NCBI GenBank assembly: GCA_903813345.2
Contig: CAIIXF020000012.1
Span: 20,532,184-20,596,183 of the forward strand
Length of the DNA stretch: 64,000 nt
DNA from: Owenia fusiformis
Lineage: Eukaryota > Annelida > Polychaeta > Sabellida > Oweniidae
Direction: 5' to 3'
The translations under genes and the position numbers were made by a program. How positions within the stretch are numbered: position 1 is the stretch's first letter; the number at the start of each line of letters is the position of its first letter. This document shows, one piece after another, positions 58,490-64,000 of this stretch. The notes under the pieces are model-generated. The model did not search any database and was not told the origin of the DNA. It worked only from the letters and a program-made list of their open reading frames with translations.

Positions 58490-60432
58490 AATTATCTGTG
58501 TTAGGATTATAAACATATGTGGCATTGGTATTTTTGTTCACAATTGATTTCCATCAAAACTAGAGGATCTGGTGGTCATTAATTAAAATTAAAAAAGGTC
58601 AAAATTCACATATTTACGTTTAAATCGTATTAATTCATGACTAAAACATCAAATTAGTTATGGAACGGATAATTGTGATATACTAGGCCCGGGGATAAAG
58701 AGTATGCTTTATTCATAGAATATTATAAATGTTGAAAACATTTTTATATAATGCCAAAGAAATGCTGAAACCAAAATGTATAGGTTTTCAACCAAACAAA
58801 TCCTTTGAATAGTAAATTTTTGCAGATGAAAAAGACATGAGCAGAAGACAAAATGTACAGTAGCGTAAGAAAGTAAAATACAATGAAAGGGGAGAGAGAG
58901 AACGAAAGGATTCGATCTAGACCTTATCGAATGAGTTATCTCAATCTGATAGACTGAAAGGAAATGCCATACAGCCCATGGACTCAATCTGACCATTGTT
59001 CAATGAAAGCTTTCAAATTAGCAGAGTAGCAGACCCATCAATGGCTGCACTGCCCTCCGTTGAATCAAAACACACATCCCCCTACAAATGTAAAATGGGG
59101 TAAAGTAGACAATAGCTAGGCAAGTGGCTGACTGTTTTAGTGGTATTATATATTTTATTATGTAGATCATGTAGATATGATCAAGGCAATCTCAGTTGAT
59201 GTTGAATTATTTTGTGTGGCACTTTAAGCATCATTACATCATAGTAACGAAACTTTCCTCCAAGGTGATTTTTTATTCAGCGAATGTAAGTATTACTTTT
59301 TGCTTGTATATGTTCGGGTGTTACTGAAACATATTTTTATTATTGTGTAAACAACAACCACCAACTAAAACGTTCTAAAAAGTATGATCATTTTTATAAA
59401 TATACACTATAATCCTAGTTTTACTAAATGTATACATGATTTCGGTTTTGTGACAAAAAATATTTACTATATACTTTGATATTGTACATTTGTATTCCTC
59501 CCAAGGGGTAGCAATCGTGTAACAAACATGTTACGGATTCACCTGATGTTTTTTTTCATTGCAATGTCAATAATCACTGGAAATGACTCCCCAAAGTTGG
59601 TAAATACACTGCATTTGTTATCATTATTTTTCTAATTTAAACAAAAAATACATACAGAAATCCTCGTTACTTTATGATGCTTAAGTTGAGAAATATTTTT
59701 TTCAGAAATGTCTTCAGTAACTGCAGGAAAAACACAGCCCATCAGGTTTTCCTTAGTTGAAACTTTCCTTTTAACTCAAAAATAATATATTTTCAATCGT
59801 TTGTAATCCAATATGTAAGTTGCTATATCTGACACATTTCTGATCAATGAAAAGATTTACAATTTAAAAACGAATGGTTAATTTTAAGACCATATAATTT
59901 TGCTTTGCTGTACATATTCTGACGTTTTGTTTGGTATTCAGAATATAGACACATATTACAGAAATAGAAAGTATTTCATATACAAAAATAATTGATTGGA
60001 TCTAAAGTTTACGCAATAAATTAAATATATATATGTAGTAACGGAGGTTTTTTATGCCTTATTCCAATAAATTTTGGTCGACATATAATATGCCATATCT
60101 TGAAAACGAGGAGGAGATTGTTGAAAATATTTCACAGTATTATCTATCAATATATGTTCTTTTGTCTCAACAAAAAATAATCGTTGCTTCTCTGACTTCA
60201 AAACTCAGATTTTTCAAACCTGAATTGGGACATTTTTTGAATTTGGGTGATTATAGCCATAAAACCCGACCATATAGGCAGGGCCAATTAAGAACATTAA
60301 ACAAGGGTTTATTATGCGAAATAACACTTTAACAGATGCGGAATTTGTTTGGGTTACATTTTTGGCTCACTCGGTATTCACCTTTCCACAAAGTCAGCTC
60401 ATGAATATTATAATGAGCTGCTTAAAAATCCG

Positions 60433-60442
60433 TGACGTCAAT
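60433..60442. promoter_or_regulatory. isolated CRE-like site
   Basis: GTGACGTCAA in the 56.9-61.1 kb stretch, followed by CCCGCGAAAAAC (E2F-like). No transcript is evident, so this is only a motif match. Confidence 0.2.
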
Positions 60443-62499
60443 GAGAGAAACTTTTTCCCGCGAAAAACAAATGCAATTGAGTTTACATGTAAATCCTCGG
60501 TTGATTGCTGTAAGTTTTACCTCTTCAAATGTGCAAGTAATCAGTAAATTATTGACGGATTTTTATTGAACGTCAAATTGACATTTATTTACGCCTTCTA
60601 AGCGATTTAAATATTAAATTTCTGTTCATAATGAGTAAATAATTTGAAGAGAATTACTCCCGGTCAGTTTTCAATCATGACAGGAACTGGATGTGAACAG
60701 GTGAAATTATCATAATCATTAGTTCACCAACATTATAACATGTCTCCCATGAATAAAAATACATAGATAGACAATCTATTTTAAGTTAATCTTCAGTGTC
60801 ATTTGATGAATGACCTGTTCAAATTAAAAACATTTGCTCTTATTCATTAAATCATTGACTTCACTACTTCCATAATTCAATCAACTAAACTATTACTTCC
60901 TATTTATTTCTGCAAGTCATATCAGATCGTATCTTGAAAATATTATACTTGAAAACATTGGGATATAGAATTGATATCTTGGAGGAGCGCGACATATATA
61001 GAGGTTATCCTACATGAGGTTCAGGATATTGGGATTATCCCGAGGCAAATATAATATATCTGCCCGACTATAGGATAATATGTTTATCCAATACCAATCT
61101 TGGTCATCTGGTTCACATTGTTCAATCGTGGAAATATTTTAGAATATTCACGTCCAGTTTTGTTTTCTTGGCCGTGGGCGGATTTTCCTGTTCTCTCAAA
61201 TATTCCCAATATACGTCCAAGTATGGGATAAACATATATATATATTCCAATGTATATTTCCCAAATATATTTTCCAAATATTCCCGGGAAAATGTTTTTT
61301 ATTCAGTGTAGAAACAGTCAATTTGTTAAAATATCTTGCTAAAGCAAAACTGTCAAAATAGATCCAGCAGACCGTAGAATTCTTCTTTAACCAAAATGAT
61401 GATGGATTTCTCGAAAATAATGAGAATTAGAACGCTTAATAGAAAACAAACATGGATATGGGTGTCCTGATTTCACTTGTGATGCCTCACTTTTATTGTC
61501 ATTGGATAAATTAGTTATGTGATGATTGGTTTTGAATAATGATCACTGGGAAGATTTCAGAGAAAGAGCGTATATCATATAATGTTTATTGATGATATGT
61601 TGACATTGCTGATCATTGACATCGCTGATGGCGAATAAATACCAAAAGGTAACGCTTTGCGCGAATGTCACTCATGGTGAATTTCTGATGGAACTTCTTA
61701 CTACGACATAATAACCATTAAAGATATGCTATACAGATATGTAGGTCAGTATTACATAATCGTGAAATGAATAAGTCTGAATATATCATTGGTCAGAAAA
61801 CACTAAAACCTGCTTGAAACTGTAAAAGTTTAAACACTCTATTCCACACTATATAGAAATAAAATAACTTACACTATAAGTAACTGTGAGCCAATCATTG
61901 CATAGAAAAAACTTTATGCACTGTTTATAAGATTCACTGAGACAAGTGGGTCAATACTTCGTGTACTTTATGTGCTCTCACACAATTACCTTCCCTTGCA
62001 TAAAGTTGCTGTACAGTTATATGTAACTGAATATTGTATATTCATCACAAAGAACCTTTAGCAAAATGATGGTTCGACGAAATGGACGGTTCGCTAAAAC
62101 CAATAAACCAGGCAATCCAGGCCAATTTGGAAAGAAACTAGATAGCGTGATAGCGAATGAGGATAGTAAGTGAAATATATTTTGCAGAGGTAAGCTTGTA
62201 AACTACTGGGTAACCCTAAATGATGAGAAATATGTACAAAATATGTTTTGCATGATTTATTCATATCCCAATGATTTAACTCCTTCACTGCATCTAATAA
62301 GGTATATAGATACTAATTACGGGACATTTAGGAATTAAAAGTGACTAGACCAAAGCAAGCATGTTTGAGATTTTAATGATTTTAAATAAATTACCACTTC
62401 ATTATTTGCTTTAAGACATTCAATCAGTTTTATTTGTCCAACAAACCATATTCACAATTGTTCAATCCAACGAAGATTAGGGGATAAGCTATAGAGACC

Positions 62500-63010
62500 C
62501 TCCATTTGTCCGTCCATCCATCCTTCAACTAGACAACAGCAACACCAAAGTGTAGCAAATCCCATCGAACAGCCATGGCTGGCATTTTTTTACAAACAAA
62601 GTATACAGCAAAAATGGCAGCCATTTTTCAAAATGGCCACCTTCTACCAAAAGTGTCATTAGACAGTGTGCCACGCTTATAGTATTCACGCATCAAATAT
62701 GAAAAAATCGCTCTCCTACTTTTCGAGTTATAGTAAAATACGTTAAAATGACAGCCATTTTTCAAAATGGCTGCCTTCTATCAAAAGTGTCATTGGACAG
62801 TGTGCCATGCTTATAGTATTCACATGCCAAATATGAACAAAATCGCTCCACTACTTTTCGTGTTATAGTAAAATACGTTAAAATGGCCGCCTTCTACCAG
62901 AAGAGTCATTAGACAGTGTGCCATGCTTATAGTATTCATATACCAAATGTGAACAAAATCGCTCGACTACTTTTCGAGTTACAGCAAAAATCGTAAAATA
63001 ACGAGTAAAG
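62500..63010. repeat. diverged satellite, unit 116-134 bp, about 3 copies, with GTCC/ATCC tract
   Basis: CAGTGTGCCATGCTTATAGT or a close variant recurs at 62664, 62798 and 62914, each with AAAATGGCNGCC upstream and AAAATCGCTC downstream. A short GTCCGTCCATCCATCC tract lies at about 62508-62523, the inverse of the GGAC type seen beside the 162-bp satellite at 31 kb. Confidence 0.88.
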
Positions 63011-64000
63011 GCTGCCATAGTTCAATTCTTTGAAGCAAATGATTCTAAAAGTACAACATATCTTTGAAAAAATATCATTCTGTTAAGTGAAATTGTAAAA
63101 AATATTTTGCAATGTGTGAAATTGAATTAAAGCACTTGATTCAATGAATAGTGGATGCTTCAATTCACTTATGTCTTCTAGTCTAGGCTTTGAATTCGGA
63201 CTACCACCCTCGTTCATAGTCTAGAATCAGGACATATGTTAAATTTAATCATCTACAATGCATTGAGTCATTGGCTTAAATCCTATAATATAATATGCCT
63301 ATCAATATAATATGTAATTATTTAAGTATCATCTCAATGCTTTAATTTTAATAGAATTATTTTAATATTTTACTAACTGTATAATATGTAGTTTGCATTA
63401 CTGTTGATAAATAAATAAATGATTGCACTGTTCAGTAAAGAAATATAGCAATTGTATTATTTAAACTGACTATACACTATAGAAATGATTTTCTTTGAAA
63501 AATCAAATCAGTACCAAAATTATTGTTACCCTGTAGTAGTGAAAGGCACATTAAAAAGGAATATCACCCCCTTCAATCTATTTTTACAGGTTTTTATGAT
63601 TATTTCAGATTTTTCTATAGTTTGCGTAACCAGGACGGTGAATTTTCTTCATTTTTCATCAAACATTTTGTCTTACCAATATTTATTATATCTGTCAATT
63701 TTATCAAAATCGCGCCGCTACGTTTGAAAATAATTCAAATTATGTAGTTTTTCCCATTGAGCTCCATTATAAAAATGGAATTTTCAAACTTAATATTTTA
63801 AAATTCTACGTGGTGAAAAGTTGCATATTGAGTAGTTAGTTAATGTTATGGTGTTAAAAATTCAAAACAAAAAGGAATAAAGAAAAAATGCCACAGAGAA
63901 GTGTCAATAGAGTCTCTTTAACAGGATAGTGTATGACCACTATCAGATAATTTAACCGAGTTGTTTGTAACTTCACAATTTACATTTTTTTGTTTACAAT

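Larger units (their letters stand above)
56904..61069. mobile_element. possible 4.2-kb element bounded by 75-bp inverted repeats
   Basis: TCGGGCAAATATATTATATT through TATCCTGAACCTCATATAGG (56904-56978) is inverse to 60994-61069, which ends AATATAATATATCTGCCCGA. A second inverse match lies inside (about 57370-57400 against 60220-60255, sharing CAATTGGGACATTTTTTTGA on the inverse). The interior has no transposase. The repeats may be two copies of one smaller element in opposite orientation and not the ends of one. Confidence 0.5.
46400..64000. other. upstream flank of TTC28, mostly repetitive, no recognised host gene
   Basis: Stretches not covered by separate entries (46,400-46,680; 48,000-48,060; 53,120-53,680; 54,220-54,700; 55,550-56,660; 57,510-60,050; 61,070-62,490; 63,010-64,000) have short open frames only. 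A frame at 53,149-53,358 (MSLDTTEEVIWQRS) and one at about 56,045-56,314 on the minus strand are not recognisable. Confidence 0.6.

Overview
This is a eukaryotic, AT-rich window with almost no protein-coding space outside one large spliced gene. All 20 recognisable coding exons lie on the minus strand and form an orthologue of TTC28 (also called TPRBK), a large tetratricopeptide-repeat protein with a CHAT domain. Exon joins were inferred from GT/AG sites, reading phase and similarity to animal TTC28. The first 19 exons join without a phase error into 1,954 codons; a twentieth runs off the left edge, so the C-terminus lies outside the window. Long introns (about 18.7 kb and 13.7 kb), LINE-type reverse transcriptase relics, Tc1/mariner relics and a tRNA-like SINE head point to an animal, most likely an invertebrate such as a marine deuterostome or lophotrochozoan. 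I cannot narrow it further from sequence alone.

Layout. 1-13,482 holds the dense 3' part of TTC28 (exons 3-20): TPR repeats encoded mainly by one 2.1-kb exon, then the CHAT domain and a Ser-rich C-terminal region. One intron carries a mariner relic (2,970-4,026). Another is almost entirely a 61-bp minisatellite made from the end of exon 7 and its own splice donor (8,101-9,450). 13,483-32,164 is intron 2, with a SINE, a second mariner-like relic, a foldback element, minisatellites and a 162-bp satellite ending in a GGAC microsatellite. 32,165-32,419 is exon 2. 32,420-46,158 is intron 1; it contains a 3-kb stretch bounded by clusters of TTAGYGC motifs that includes a CRE/AP-1 cluster and plausible plus-strand splice sites, and a second CRE-containing candidate promoter. 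The proposed start codon is at 46,191.

46,192-64,000 is upstream of the gene and is mostly mobile or repetitive DNA: a LINE fragment split by a DNA element with a 3-bp target duplication, a 2.2-kb foldback element filled with satellite units, a 533-bp TA-flanked MITE, an 831-bp palindrome, a pair of 75-bp inverted repeats 4 kb apart, and another satellite. No host gene is convincingly recognisable there.

The observations I would follow first are the exon-derived splice-donor array, the loss of both presumed catalytic positions in the CHAT domain, the spliced-looking transposon-like unit in intron 1, and the large foldback elements upstream.
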